DNA from: Parietichytrium sp. I65-24A
Lineage: Eukaryota; Sar; Bigyra; Thraustochytrida; Thraustochytriidae
Length of the DNA stretch: 52,593 nucleotides
NCBI GenBank assembly: GCA_012862575.1
Contig: BLSF01000119.1
Coordinates: 1-52,593, forward strand
Reading direction: 5' to 3'
The translations under genes and the position numbers were made by a program. Below the pieces are notes generated by a model. That model ran no database searches. It saw only the letters and a list, made by a program, of their open reading frames with translations, and was not told where the DNA came from. Of the stretch, positions 11,301-22,221 are shown in pieces. The stretch's first letter is position 1; each line of letters opens with the position of its first letter.

Positions 11301-12139
11301 TCCGTGCCGACTTTCTTGCTGGCGGTTCAAAAAAAGACGATCAACAATTGCCTCGAAGCAAGCTCGCTCTTCCGTCTCTGTTTCCGTTTGGTTTATTGAG
11401 CACCAAGCGCATCAACATCCTCGTCGACGCAAAAAGTGGCAAGTACAGAGTTTTGGGCAAAAGCAACGAAGCTGGCGGACGAATCTCCAATATTCACGAG
11501 ATCACCATTAAGTCGAGCGACGACAAGGAACGTGGAGCGAGGCTTGGCGCTCTTTCTACTCGCCACTTGGCCATCCCACAAGACGCGCATTACTTTTGCT
11601 TCGCGTACCCGGTTGGCACAGAAGAGGACACAAAAAAAAAAGAGGACACAAACGTTGACAAAAAAGAGGGGGTTGAGAGATGCAGTGACTTTTGGGAGAG
11701 CAGCCTCCAAGGTTACAAGCATGCGGCCAATCGCCTGAAGCTTTGGGGCGGATTTCTGTACTTTGGCAAGAATAAAGAATTTCTCTCCGCGAACGTGCTT
11801 GTGCCCGGAGCTGCACTGTCCTTCAACGGACCGCTTCGCCTCTCAATACCGACTCTTGGAAAGCTCAAGCGGAGGTGGGTAAACGTCACCATTGAGGAAA
11901 TGCAACGCCCTTACGATGGTGAGGGAAAGCAGCTCCGCTTCGCATGGATCTTTCCCGACGAATTCCCATACGACCCGTACATTTACGCGCATAATCACCA
12001 TGGAGGCTTCGCATACTCTCTACACAATAAACAAGGCGGGAAAAAGATCAAGACGAAGCGTCTTGACGCGGTTTTCTTCGCACTGGCCGACCTTGACAGT
12101 GTTTTCCTTCAGGACAAAGATGGCGAAGAATCTTTCCCG
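8378..12139 (+). CDS. LRR membrane protein, array copy C (diverged membrane region)
   Basis: This third copy has 1,254 codons from MTGIEPSRAS up to the N at 12140, which falls exactly at the last conserved codon before the stop. Compared with copy B, 36 residues (108 bp) are cleanly missing between KKR and SDEVCFS. The first membrane segment is replaced by an unrelated Met/Ile-rich stretch (MMILVMILSMMMGAFLG). The region before the KKKFNDREPLKQN motif is also shortened. By contrast the LRR block is nearly identical to those of copies B and D. A seven-residue duplication (YKETKKH twice) follows the LRR block and is shared with D. A run of ten A at about 11632-11641 keeps the frame open here but is nine A in copy D. 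The function is unknown. The copy is probably functional unless the gap hides damage. Confidence 0.82.
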
Positions 12140-12140
12140 N
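12140..12140. other. Assembly gap (single N) inside the tandem array
   Basis: One N joins the last codon of copy C to sequence equivalent to 7811 onward, which lies within the 5' flank of a unit. The 3' flank of C and the start of the D flank are missing. Additional units could be hidden here. Confidence 0.9.
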
Positions 12141-12703
12141 AATCTGTCCCCTACCGTCCCCCTACCTCTACCTACTCCAAATGCCTATTTGTCTCTACGC
12201 AGTACTCGTAGAACACGGGGTGGACAGGGTGCACACGGCGCGAAGGCTAGTCACCATTACCAAGCATATACTGTGGCGAAGAGCAAAGCGACGAAATACT
12301 ACTAAGTGTGTAACTAATGCATTCTTACATTGAAAGAAGCACACAAATTATGTTCCACTGTCATACTATTATTGCTATCATCGTTCATTTCTTTCTTTCT
12401 TTCTTTCATTCACAGTGCATCTTTAGAATCGATCGAATCAATCAATGATGGATTGATTGAAATCGAGCAAAGCAAACACTTATCGCGCGCAGCTGGAGAG
12501 CAAGAGTGAACATATAGTATACTTTGGTGATCTACTCACTCAGACGAAAGGCGAAAGGCAGTCCAGGTCGCGTCAAGAACATAGCAGCGGCACGTCACTC
12601 GGCGCAGTCCAAAGCAGATTGCGTGCGATTTGGGGTCAGCAGCGAGAAGGGGAGCGAAGTTTTGCGCGCCAGTAGGCCGACGGGGGCATTGGTTGCCGAG
12701 AAA
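12141..12703 (+). repeat. 5' flank of array unit D (partial)
   Basis: This is almost identical to 7811-8377, the flank of unit C, including the (CTTT)n tract and the CATTCACAG that follows it. The first part of the flank is missing because of the gap at 12140. Confidence 0.75.
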
Positions 12704-15700
12704 ATGACAGGAATTGAACCGTCGCGGGCGAGTAGGGCGAGTAGGGCGAGTAGACTGTCCACGGCGGATTCGGAAACGTCGTACTCGACCGCCAGGGACG
12801 CTCGACACTCTCAGCATTCTCGACAGGAGAGCTTCGAGAGCGAGGACGGAGGCATCCAAGGCAGCAACAAGAAACGGGCGTCAATGTGGTTCTCGCGTTC
12901 CCAAAAGGACTTTTTTAGCGACCAAGACGATGAGCCGCAGAGCAGGTGTTCCGGATCCAAAGGGAAGAGCTCTGCAGAGTCCCGATCTGATGAGGTGTGC
13001 TTCTCGCCGGAGCACATTCAGCACATACGGCGCGGGGAGTTTCTTTATGATCCCGCAGTTGTAGAGGGTATCCACCGCCTGTCGAGGCGGCTGGCAAACT
13101 TGGATCGGTACGTAGAGGTGACCGAGGCAGGTGTAAATATCCAGGGCCGAAACTTGGACATGCTTCTCGAAGACCTGTCAGATTTGTTTAGCCTTACTGC
13201 GCTTTTTCAGGAGAAAACTCTTGCCCTGAGCGAGACCCACGATGAGGTGTACAAAAACATCGGTAGAGGCGCGGGGCACATTCTCACAGCGCTGGACAAG
13301 ATTAAGAAAATCGGTAAAACCATTTTCTCGATCGTGATATGGGTCTTAAGCACACTACTAACATTGCTGACATGTCGGTGTTGGACGTGGTGCTGCCGCG
13401 GCACCGAACCAGAGCAGTCGAAGCGCACAAAAGTTGCAGTCCCTCGATCAGTGCAGCGCGACAAGCGCCACAGACAGCTTCTCTTCACTATCAATCTTGG
13501 TCTTGGCCTCCTCGACGAGATAACAGATATAGTCTTCATCAAGGCTCTGTACAATAGCGGATTCTGCGATTACTTCACCGCGGCCACGGTCGTTTTCGCC
13601 TTGATTGCTTTTTTGCGATGTGCTGTGTTGTTCTATTACACGACGTCTTGGAGTGAATTCGGCCACCGGTTCGGCCACCGGTTCCAGCAATTCTTGCGCC
13701 TCATCACTTTCAAGAGGAGCAAAGACGAGAAACTGGACCTGAATGCCTTCTTGGAGACCTCATTCACCTTGTTCGGATGGCTTCTTAGCCCGGTCATCCC
13801 CGAGCTTTCAATGAGCATCTTGAAGAAAGAATTCAATGATCGTGAGCCTCTCAAGCAAAATGTGGTCGGAGAGTCCGCTGGGTCGCTCTTTGTTGACCCC
13901 GTCTCATCGCACGCAAAGGGTGTCTACTTTGAGGTATCAAGCGGAAGCTGGATTGCGCTCTCGTTTCTCGTGAAGGACTTGGCTCAGCTGGTCATTCAGT
14001 CTGTCTTCTTTGGGCAAGGAGGCGCGGTAGGGAAGGACATCAAGGTGCAGTTCTGGCTCGCAATTTCTACAACGGTATGTCGAATTCTCGAGCAACTTTT
14101 CATTATGATCGCTGCATGGTCTGATCGCCCAGCGTTGCGAAATCTTATGATGCTGCGGCAGCTCTCCTTTAATAGCAAAATAGAGGATGGGCGTGGCCCT
14201 GGTAGTCATATTCAAGACTTCATGAAGAAAACGTCCCAGCCCGGCGAGCTGACCCGCTCGTTTTGGAACGATTTGCATCCATCTTTGTTGAAGGAGGGGC
14301 CTAACTTGAAAGAGGTCCAGGACAAAAACCTATGTGCCCAGATGCCCTGCAATGGCATCGTTGGAAAAACACGTTTTCTTGATACTCGCTACTTTTATCA
14401 AGAAATTCGCTCGATTGAGCTAAACAACGTGTCTTTCGATAGACCAAACGAGGGTATAGCGCTCCGTGATTTCCTTGCCAAATGTACTCAGGTGCAGCGC
14501 GTCGAGCTGAGCTTCACCTCGTTTGGGGACGCCAGAGAAAACCCTTATGTCTTGAAAACTCTCGCGGAGAATTGTCCGAGATTGGATCAGCTCTCACTCG
14601 ACAGCTGTGAGTGGGTGAGCAATGAAAGCCTTTGTTTTTTCATTGAACGGTGTGGATCAAACCTGGTTCGCCTTTCCCTTAGGGACCTATCATGTCTGTG
14701 CGATGATACGCTCACCACCATCGGCAAGTACTGCCCCACTCTTCAGGAGCTCATGATTGACCGGACCCCTGACTCCGAAGAGAATCATGGTTCCCAAAGC
14801 GTCACTGGCTCCAGGAAATATTTCCAATTGACAGAAGCTGGATTTGAGGCACTTGCAAAAGGTTGCTCCAGGTCACTCTTGCGGCTGACAATGAGCTATG
14901 TTGACTATAAGAAGACAAAGAAACACTACAAGGAGACAAAGAAACATCTTGTTTGTCCCCTTGTTAAGCTGATTCAGAATAAGTTTCTGAGGGAGATATC
15001 CTTTGCGGGAATGAAAAATATTGAAGACAGCTTCCTTGAGCAAAGCTTTGAGGAAGAGAGGAAATATCATCCTGGTCCGTCCTCATGCTTACGTATCGCG
15101 CGATTCACTGACACAGACGTTGGAGGGAAGACCGCGCTTTGGCTGCTTACCACGAAGGCTCCACTGTTGGAAGAACTCGCTCTTGGAGGGACCAAAACTA
15201 AAAGTACTGCAGTCAAAGATCTCCTCAACTCGTCGAAAAGTATTCGCCACATTGAATTCTACAACCCGCACGAGCTTGCCTTCTCCTATGCAAAGCTTCT
15301 GTCCCGCCACATAGAGGATATGGAGAAGCAGCTCTCAAAGATGGATGCCATCAACTCAAGTACGAGGCACATGCAGCAAGGAAAGAAGAAATTGATTTCG
15401 TTGCCCAGCGTCAATGCCGGATGTCGCGATGACGACATCGCAGACACCTCAGCTGTTGCTGTGATCGTTCCGATTGGGGAAGCTAACCCGCCAGCCTTTG
15501 ATGATGGCGAAGATTTACTTGAAGCATTTAGAAATGTTCTCGAGGAGTTTAATCTGGAGTCCAGAGAAAAAATCAATTCTGCTCTAAAGGATCGCCTCAA
15601 AAGAAGAAGTGTGCCTGAGAAGGAGAAGGCGAACTATTATGAGTACGAATTGCTGCTGGCGGTGATTCTTCTGCTAGATGCAATTCGAACCCAACTCTAC

Positions 15701-16665
15701 CGAGTCAAACACATCAAAAATACTGAGGTGCTCGATCCGCCAGGGAAAGGAGGTGTGCTTTCTGAATTTAGAATCCGTGCTGGCATTCTTGCTGGCGATA
15801 CAAAAAAAGACGATCACCAATTGCCTCGAAGCACCCTCTCTCTGGGGGATAAAAAAGCCGATCAACAATTGCCTCGAAGCAAGCTCGCTCTTCCGTCTCT
15901 GTTTCCGTTTGGTTTATTGAGCACCAAGCGCATCAACATCCTCGTCGACCCAAAAATGGGCAAGTACAGATTTTTGGGCAAAGGCAACGAAGCTAGCGGA
16001 CGAATCTCCAATATTCACAAGATCACCATTAAGGCGAGCGACGACAAGAAACGTGGAGCGAGGCTTGGCGCTCTTTCTACTCGCCACTTGGCCATCCCAC
16101 AAGACGCGCATTACTTTTGCTTCGCGTACCCGGTTGGCACAGAAGAGGACACAAAAAAAAAGAGGACACAAACGTTGACAAAAAAGAGGGGGTTAAGAGA
16201 TGCAGTGACTTTTGGGAGAGCAGCCTCCAAGGTTACAAGCATGCGGCCAATCGCCTGAAGCTTTGGGGCGGATTTTTGTACTTTGGCAAGAATAAAGAAT
16301 TTCTCTCCGCGAACGTGCTTGTGCCCGGAGTTGCACTGTCTTTCAACGGACCGCTTCGCCTCTCAGGAAAGACTCTTAAAAAGCTCAAGCGGAGGTGGGT
16401 AGAGGTCACCATTGAGGAAATGCAAAAACCTTACGATGATGAGGGAAAGCAGCTCTGCTTCGCATGGATCTTTCCCGACGAATTCCCAAATGACCCGAAA
16501 ATTAAGGCGCATAATCGCCATGGAGGCTTCGCATACGCTGTATACGATAAACAAGGCGGGGAAAAGACCATGGCGAAGCAAGATTTTAATCCGGTTTTCT
16601 TCGCACTGGCCGACCTTGACAGTGTCTTCCTTCAGGAAAAAGATGGCGAAGAATCTTTCCCGTGA
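12704..16665 (+). CDS. LRR membrane protein, array copy D (single-base frameshift)
   Basis: This fourth copy starts at MTGIEPSRAS. The frame is open to about 16152, where a run of nine A (16153-16161) replaces the ten A of copy C. Translation then shifts and ends at 16258, while the original frame continues from the same point to the TGA at 16663-16665. With the frame intact the protein would be about 1,320 residues, the longest of the family. The N-terminal and membrane regions resemble copy B (the 36-residue segment missing in C is present). From the LRR block onward it resembles copy C, including the doubled KETKKH unit. A segment near 15800-15890 carries both a C-like KKDD..LPRS and a B-like LGDK.ADQQL motif in tandem. 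The frameshift may be a homopolymer sequencing error or a real pseudogene. Confidence 0.75.
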
Positions 16666-16914
16666 GTATAAACTCGGGAGCCCAATGGATAGTCGTCGTT
16701 TGAAGCAACTTCTCCAATGCCCAACCACAAGGATTCTTTTCACTCTCTCCGCAGGAAGACCTCCACCAGCAGATCGGAAAGGACGCCATGCATGGCGTTC
16801 CCCGAGCTCACACGGCTCTCGCCAATTCCACCAATCTACCCCCACAGGATCCGTTTCTGCTCCCTCACCGAGAGAACAATCGGAAAGGTAGCGTTTAGCC
16901 GGCAAAGGTGGTGA
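16662..16914 (+). other. Candidate intron and terminal exon of copy D
   Basis: This is the same arrangement as behind copy B. A GTGAGTAT donor at 16662 overlaps the stop, and an acceptor CTCTCCGCAG ends at 16754, giving a 93-nt intron. The exon would run KTSTSRSERTP to a TGA at 16912-16914. Both splice sites are conserved in two paralogues, which is the main support. Confidence 0.45.
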
Positions 16915-17479
16915 GGCCTCCAACGCAAATGATTTCTTTCCCAGTCACGTCATCCGCCAGAGATGTCATACAACTCACATCCAAAGCCGCAATCCAGAAG
17001 CCTCGAAATAACATAACATAATAATAATAACATAACATGTGTAAAAAAAAATGGTCCAAGTAATACAGTCAAACAAAGGTGTGATAACAACAAACCAAAC
17101 AAAAGCGATCACAAGTTCCACTCTCACCATCGCTCAACTACTATCCCTCACTTAGGCAATTCTCTAGCGCTTCAAATCTAACCGTTCGAAAGACTTGTGC
17201 CACATTACACAAACACACACACAGTCGCGCATACTTCCGCATACACGGTCACATACTGCACGTAACATTTGCCATTTGCGAGGACAGCATAAGCGTCCTC
17301 CTTTTGGTGGACGCAAAGGCTTGCATTTGGCTGTGCGGAACGTCCCTTCGGTCACGAAACGATCTTGCCAGGGACACGTCCGACTTTGGGTCGCTTTCAT
17401 TCCCAACTCACACTCCGGGCCCACGGAGGCGGGGACACTGGGACTCTGGGACTCTGGGACGCGCTCGGACGCCGCGCAC
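16915..17479. other. Right edge of the array and upstream region of the PDZ-PA gene
   Basis: Homology to the array 3' flank stops at about 17120-17150, which marks the right boundary of the array. The rest is a unique AC-rich promoter region. A threefold GGGAC(A/T)CT repeat at about 17432-17460 sits 20 bp before the next start codon. No further gene is seen. Confidence 0.55.
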
Positions 17480-19336
17480 ATGCGCAGCAGACTGTGGCGC
17501 GCAGCCGCCGCTCTACTGTGGTGTGCACTCTGCTGCGCAGCGTTGGACGCCAAGTTTCAACCGCCCAAGTTGGAGTCGCAGCTGAAGAAACATCGACACA
17601 GAGACGCCAACGCAGAGAGGAATGGCATTGGCAGTGGGAGGCCAACGAGATTGTCGCCGTCTAGATCCAGCAACGATAAGGCCAACAACGCTGATGTGGC
17701 GAAGAATGACAACTATAATGCCAACGACGTAGACAAAGCCAAGTCGAGCAGCGCGAGCAGCGGGCACAGTCATGAGCACAGGCTCGTGTCCAACTCAGAG
17801 GCAGCAGTGGAGTTCAGGATTGTGCAGGACCCGGAGCTGGAACCTGGCGAGTATTGCATGCAGTTCACGAGCCGCGGGCCGCTGGGCCTGCAATTCGATG
17901 GCCAGTTGAGGGTCATGGCGTTCGCGCAGCTCGCCGGTGGAAAAGCGGGTCCCGCGCAGAAGAGCGGTGCCATAGAGGTCGGTGATAGGCTCGTGCAAGT
18001 GAACGGGGACAGAATTGACCGGCTCACCACCTCGGACGCATACCAAGTTCTCGCCGAAGCCGCTGAGGCGAGCGAATCGCGAGGCGTTCCGCGAACATTC
18101 GTGTTTGCTAGAGGCGCAGGGACCTCTGAAGAAAGACAACTTTCGGAGGAGAGCTTGCGGATTGATGCCGGAGGCCACATTGAGCACGTGGATGTCTACA
18201 ATTCGCGCAAGGAAGAGGCATCCATGCATGTCATGTTGTCGAAGGGCATCGGCAAGTCTCCGACGTCTTGCAAAAAGCGCAAGCTTGTGCTGGTCGACCC
18301 TCCTGATGGGTGCGACGCGGCGCTGCGAAACAAGCCGGAGGAGATGTACGAAGCCATTGCTGTGGTAGAGCGCGGGGGATGCTCTTTCTACTGGAAAGCG
18401 CTCAATCTTCAGATGCACAACGCATCGGCGGTGCTCGTGGTGAACAATGAGGACACAGTTTTTCAGATGCGCCACGACGAAGACCTCGACAACGACGTGA
18501 GAATACCTGCAGCGATGATTGGCTCGTATGACGGGAATATGCTCATTGAGATGCAGCGAAAAAATCTTTACGATTTCAACAGCCCATTAGACGTCCGCAT
18601 GGTAGTTTCCGAGAAGTGCTTTGAAATGGAATTCGAGGAGCTCATGGATGAGCTGGTCGGCTCTACACCAGACAAGGCCAAGTTACAGCGCTCACCGCCA
18701 AAACCGACGGATGTGTTAGACACGAAACATCGCCTCTACGGCGTGCTCGCCCCATCAGGTATTTTGAAAAGCACCTCTTTGAACACAAATCAAGGCAGTG
18801 CTGTGGCTGCTCGGTCGTTCGACTTCTTGGCAACCTCGTTCAGTGGCCACTTACCGGTAGGAGAACAACTTCAAGCGAGCGTGAGGATGGAGTTTGATAC
18901 ACAGGTCTACGTGTGGTCCGGGTGGGAGAGATTGCATCTGGACGGCCTCATGCACCGAGTTCTGCGACTCCAAGCAGAGCCCAATATCAAAGCCATCGTC
19001 CTGGTGTCGCCAAACACCACCTTGTGGAGAATCGAGGGTGATCATCATCCCACTCAAACGCGGATCGCTGTTGTGATGGTGACACGGGAGGCCGCGAGTA
19101 GCTTGACAGAGGAGGGCACAAAAGTCACCTTCTTGCCTACCCATCGCATCATGCACCGTTGGAATGAACTCCATTTTGTTGCTCATCCTGCGAATATGCC
19201 GAAAGATCCAAAGATAGCTAAAAAGGTCTTCACAAGGCTTCAGAAGGCTGACGTTATGCAGGATGAGGACTCGCAGTGCTGGCAAAAACATTTTGAAGCT
19301 GTGCGCAGTCAAGCACTCGGGGCAGTCCAAGTGTAG
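17480..19336 (+). CDS. Secreted PDZ and PA (protease-associated) domain protein
   Basis: The protein has 618 residues starting at MRSRLWRAAAALLWCALC, which reads as a cleavable signal peptide. The frame is open upstream but has no suitable ATG closer to a signal peptide. A basic, Asn/Ser-rich linker follows. Residues about 110-212 look like a PDZ domain, with a carboxylate-binding-loop-like GPLGLQF and the later IEVGDRLVQVNGDRI motif. Residues about 246-370 look like a PA domain (VVERGGCSFYWKAL, then VLVVNNED). No protease catalytic domain is visible, and the last 250 residues are of unknown function. It probably acts in the secretory pathway or outside the cell, binding proteins by both modules. 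PA domains usually sit in proteases or vacuolar sorting receptors, so either association is possible. No membrane anchor is apparent. Confidence 0.75.
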   Translation: MRSRLWRAAAALLWCALCCAALDAKFQPPKLESQLKKHRHRDANAERNGIGSGRPTRLSPSRSSNDKANNADVAKNDNYNANDVDKAKSSSASSGHSHEHRLVSNSEAAVEFRIVQDPELEPGEYCMQFTSRGPLGLQFDGQLRVMAFAQLAGGKAGPAQKSGAIEVGDRLVQVNGDRIDRLTTSDAYQVLAEAAEASESRGVPRTFVFARGAGTSEERQLSEESLRIDAGGHIEHVDVYNSRKEEASMHVMLSKGIGKSPTSCKKRKLVLVDPPDGCDAALRNKPEEMYEAIAVVERGGCSFYWKALNLQMHNASAVLVVNNEDTVFQMRHDEDLDNDVRIPAAMIGSYDGNMLIEMQRKNLYDFNSPLDVRMVVSEKCFEMEFEELMDELVGSTPDKAKLQRSPPKPTDVLDTKHRLYGVLAPSGILKSTSLNTNQGSAVAARSFDFLATSFSGHLPVGEQLQASVRMEFDTQVYVWSGWERLHLDGLMHRVLRLQAEPNIKAIVLVSPNTTLWRIEGDHHPTQTRIAVVMVTREAASSLTEEGTKVTFLPTHRIMHRWNELHFVAHPANMPKDPKIAKKVFTRLQKADVMQDEDSQCWQKHFEAVRSQALGAVQV

Positions 19337-19574
19337 GGCTAGTTTGGCTGCGTCCTAGCAAACAAATGAGCAAATGCACAGAAAATACAAAACGCTGTGG
19401 TCGTGAGCAATATGGTAGATCTTGAAGCAAATGTGTTGATTCGAGGAGGAGGAGATGGGGTTTGTACACTAATTTCCAACCTGACAATATGAAAAAAGCC
19501 TGTTATATAGTTTATAAAAGAAGAAATAAACTCTATCTGCGCTTCGCATGCGTCTGCTCCATTTGACGGTGACT

Positions 19575-21424
19575 TTAAAATTTTGTGCCATCAGAGTTGC
19601 GACCAAAGTTCTCCGTAATATCTGCCGTGTTGCCCGAAGCACCTCCATCAGTGTTCATGTTCTTTTCCACAAGGCTTTGGCAATGAGTTCCCACCACATG
19701 AGCGACGCAGCAAGTCAGCTTTGCGGAAAAGCCAATGTGCAGAAACTCGTTTGGTCTGTGCACCAAATTAACGTCACAGATGGAGACCATTTCGTCAGAA
19801 TATGTTTATGGATAGAATACACGCAAAAACAACCGTGAGGCGAAGAACACTTACCCATGCGCATTGCTGTTTGGTCCCAAGCAGCCAGTAATGAAAAATT
19901 GTGCTCGTGGAAAAAGCTCGCCAAGCATACCCATGAATGGAATACTGTGTATTGGTATCAGACGTTGTGAGCACACAGCACGCGAGATTTGCGGAAAAAT
20001 AAAGCAAAACTTCAAAGTCAACAAAAATGGAGCACTTACGATCCACCTTCGCCCATGTACATGGCGTCCTTGCCGTAGTAAGACTTGGATGCGTTGTTTG
20101 CGGCTTGCTCAAGCCATGGTGCGACCGGAGGTGCGGCCCATCCACGTCCGATCTTTCCGGCGGAGAAGGACACCTTGGCACCGTAAGGAACGTCCTTGGA
20201 AAACGTCTCCTCCAGAGACTTGACTACATTGGTGGTGTTGAGAGTCGGCGGAAGACGAATGCTCAACGCAAGCGTAGTTTGTGGGCGGAGAACGTTTCCG
20301 GCAGACTCTGCAGGGGGCAGACCCGACGCACCGACCACTGCGAGCTGCGGGCGCCACCACCTGTTCAGGGCAAGTTCAGTAAGCTTGTCTTTGCCTTCCT
20401 CGACCTGAACAGGTTGGCCACCTTCGATAAATGGAAAGCACTCTACCATGCCTTTCTCGCCAAGGACCTGGGCGCAGGCTGACACCTGCTCGAGGTATTT
20501 CTCGGGGACCTCAACGTTGAGTGCGTCCAAGATAATTTTACCAGAGTCTACGTCCTCGATGCGGTCCAGGAGTTTACGAGCGATGCGGAAGGTGTCTGGG
20601 ATGACACCAGACCCGTCTCCAGAGTGCACGCCTTCGTCCAAGAGCTCGACCTTGAGCTTTCCGACGCAAATGCCACGAAGAGTGTTGGTGACCCACAGCT
20701 GATCGTAGTTTCCGCAGCCAGAGTCGAGGCAAACCACGAGGTTTGGAGACCCGATCTCGCTCTTAAGCGCCTCGATGTAGTAAGGTAGGTCCGCACTTCC
20801 AGACTCTTCGCAAGCTTCTACGATGATCACGCAACGACCGTGAGGAATGTTGTGCTTTTGGAGAGTTTTGATGGCGGTGATCGCGCAGAAAGCAGCATAA
20901 CCGTCATCGGCACCGCCGCGGCCATAGAGCTTTTCGCCCTCGATGACCGGCTTGTACGGCTCCAGACCCTCGGACCACCCTTCAAAAGGAGGCTGCTTGT
21001 CCATGTGGCCGTACAGAAGCACGGTTCCAACCTCCTCAACGTTCACTCCCTCCGAAGCCTGGATTTCCACGAAGAGCAGTGGTGTCCTGCCCTCCGCCTC
21101 GTGAAGCTTGTAAGACATGTTCTTGATGTCCTGGCTGGCCACCCAATCCACGATCAGCTTCATGGCCTGGTCCTGGTACTCTGCACATCAATCCAAACGT
21201 CAAACAACAACCCCTCTCTGTCAGCCACGAGCCACGAACCACAAACCCACCCACCCCAGTCCACCGCACTCACTCTTGTACTCCTCGGCCTTGTCCTCCG
21301 TCACGAAGAAGGGCGACATGTTCGGAATCTTGATGTACTCCTCCAGCTGCGGCACGCACTCTTCGCGCCACGCCTTCTCCACGTACGCCTGCACGGCGGC
21401 CGCGTCGATATTCCCTGAACCCAT
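19575..21424 (-). CDS. M20-family metallodipeptidase (CNDP-like), four exons
   Basis: I reconstruct four exons: 21274-21424, 20040-21180, 19855-19944 and 19575-19755, giving 520 residues. The introns are 93, 95 and 99 nt with GTGAGT or GTAAGT donors and AG acceptors, and all phases fit. The protein resembles cytosolic nonspecific dipeptidase/carnosinase. The expected zinc ligands are present: H109 and D111 in YGHMDKQP, D142 or D143 in GRGGADDGYA, the catalytic Glu pair 175-176 in EACEESGS, D203 in CLDSGC, and H460 in SNAHGPNEF contributed across the last intron. It should hydrolyse dipeptides using two metal ions in the cytosol, since no signal peptide is seen. It converges with the PDZ-PA gene, with 238 bp between the stop codons. 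Confidence 0.88.
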
Positions 21425-22221
21425 CTTCTTATCCTTGCCCGCAATAATCCTTCGCTGCCCCTATAAGATTTCCAATCTCCAATCTCCAATCTCCAATCTT
21501 CGATCTTCGATCTTCGTCGTCCGATGTCCTGCTTGTATTCTCTGTCGCTGTCAACTCTTTCGTGTTGCGCTCCCACTCCTCCAGTGCGCCGTGCTTCCTG
21601 AGGCTCCCTTCTTCTTATTGTGCGGCGATATACTATCCTCCGATAAGACTATTTACAATATAAGTGATACTCGAGCAATTTCCATGTTAGTGTTAGTTGG
21701 TATCTTTCTTCTCTCCTTTCCTATTATAGGCGGCCACATATTATATGCTTATATGATATTTAAGGTGGATTATGTACTATAATAGGCCAGTGGCATAGGC
21801 ACAAAATTTTGTTATTGGAGAACTTGAACTTGGAAGATGAGGGCTGTGGCAATGGGGGCATCATCTGGAACCCGGAAGATGGATGTGAGATAGTGCGATG
21901 GTCTCGCTCTGATTAGAGTCGGGAATTGAGGAGTTTAGAGCAGGATTTGTGGTTTGGTGAGTTTGTGTGGAGAGTTGATTGATTGTGTACTGGTTCTCGT
22001 ATTTTTGGCAGAGCTCGGTTGTTCAGGGTTCGCGGGTTGTTGATTGGGACCGTGGATGCATTCAGAGTCAGCACGTGGGCGGGGATCAATCTTGCGGAGG
22101 AGGCGTGTTTGTTATTGTGATATGGAGCAGTTTTAACATCGGATGTGTATCTAAGTTGATCGAGTTGTTTATGTGTCATGTCTGCTAAACGGAGCGTAGC
22201 GAGTCCAGACCCGTTTTGAGG
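21425..22221. other. Intergenic region with heptamer repeat
   Basis: About 800 bp lie between the dipeptidase start and the end of the next minus-strand gene. At 21470-21517 a TCCAATC/TTCGATC heptamer is repeated about seven times, just upstream of the dipeptidase ATG (GATTGGA on its coding strand). The rest is AT-rich, and I see no gene, tRNA or element in it. Confidence 0.6.

Noticed and set aside
17195-17479. In-frame upstream extension of the PDZ-PA protein
   Set aside because: It would place about 95 hydrophilic residues before an evident signal peptide, and it covers a promoter-type repeat.
21470-21517. Heptamer repeats as a CRISPR array
   Set aside because: The words are only 7 nt, directly abutting and without spacers, in a eukaryotic context; they are microsatellite-like.
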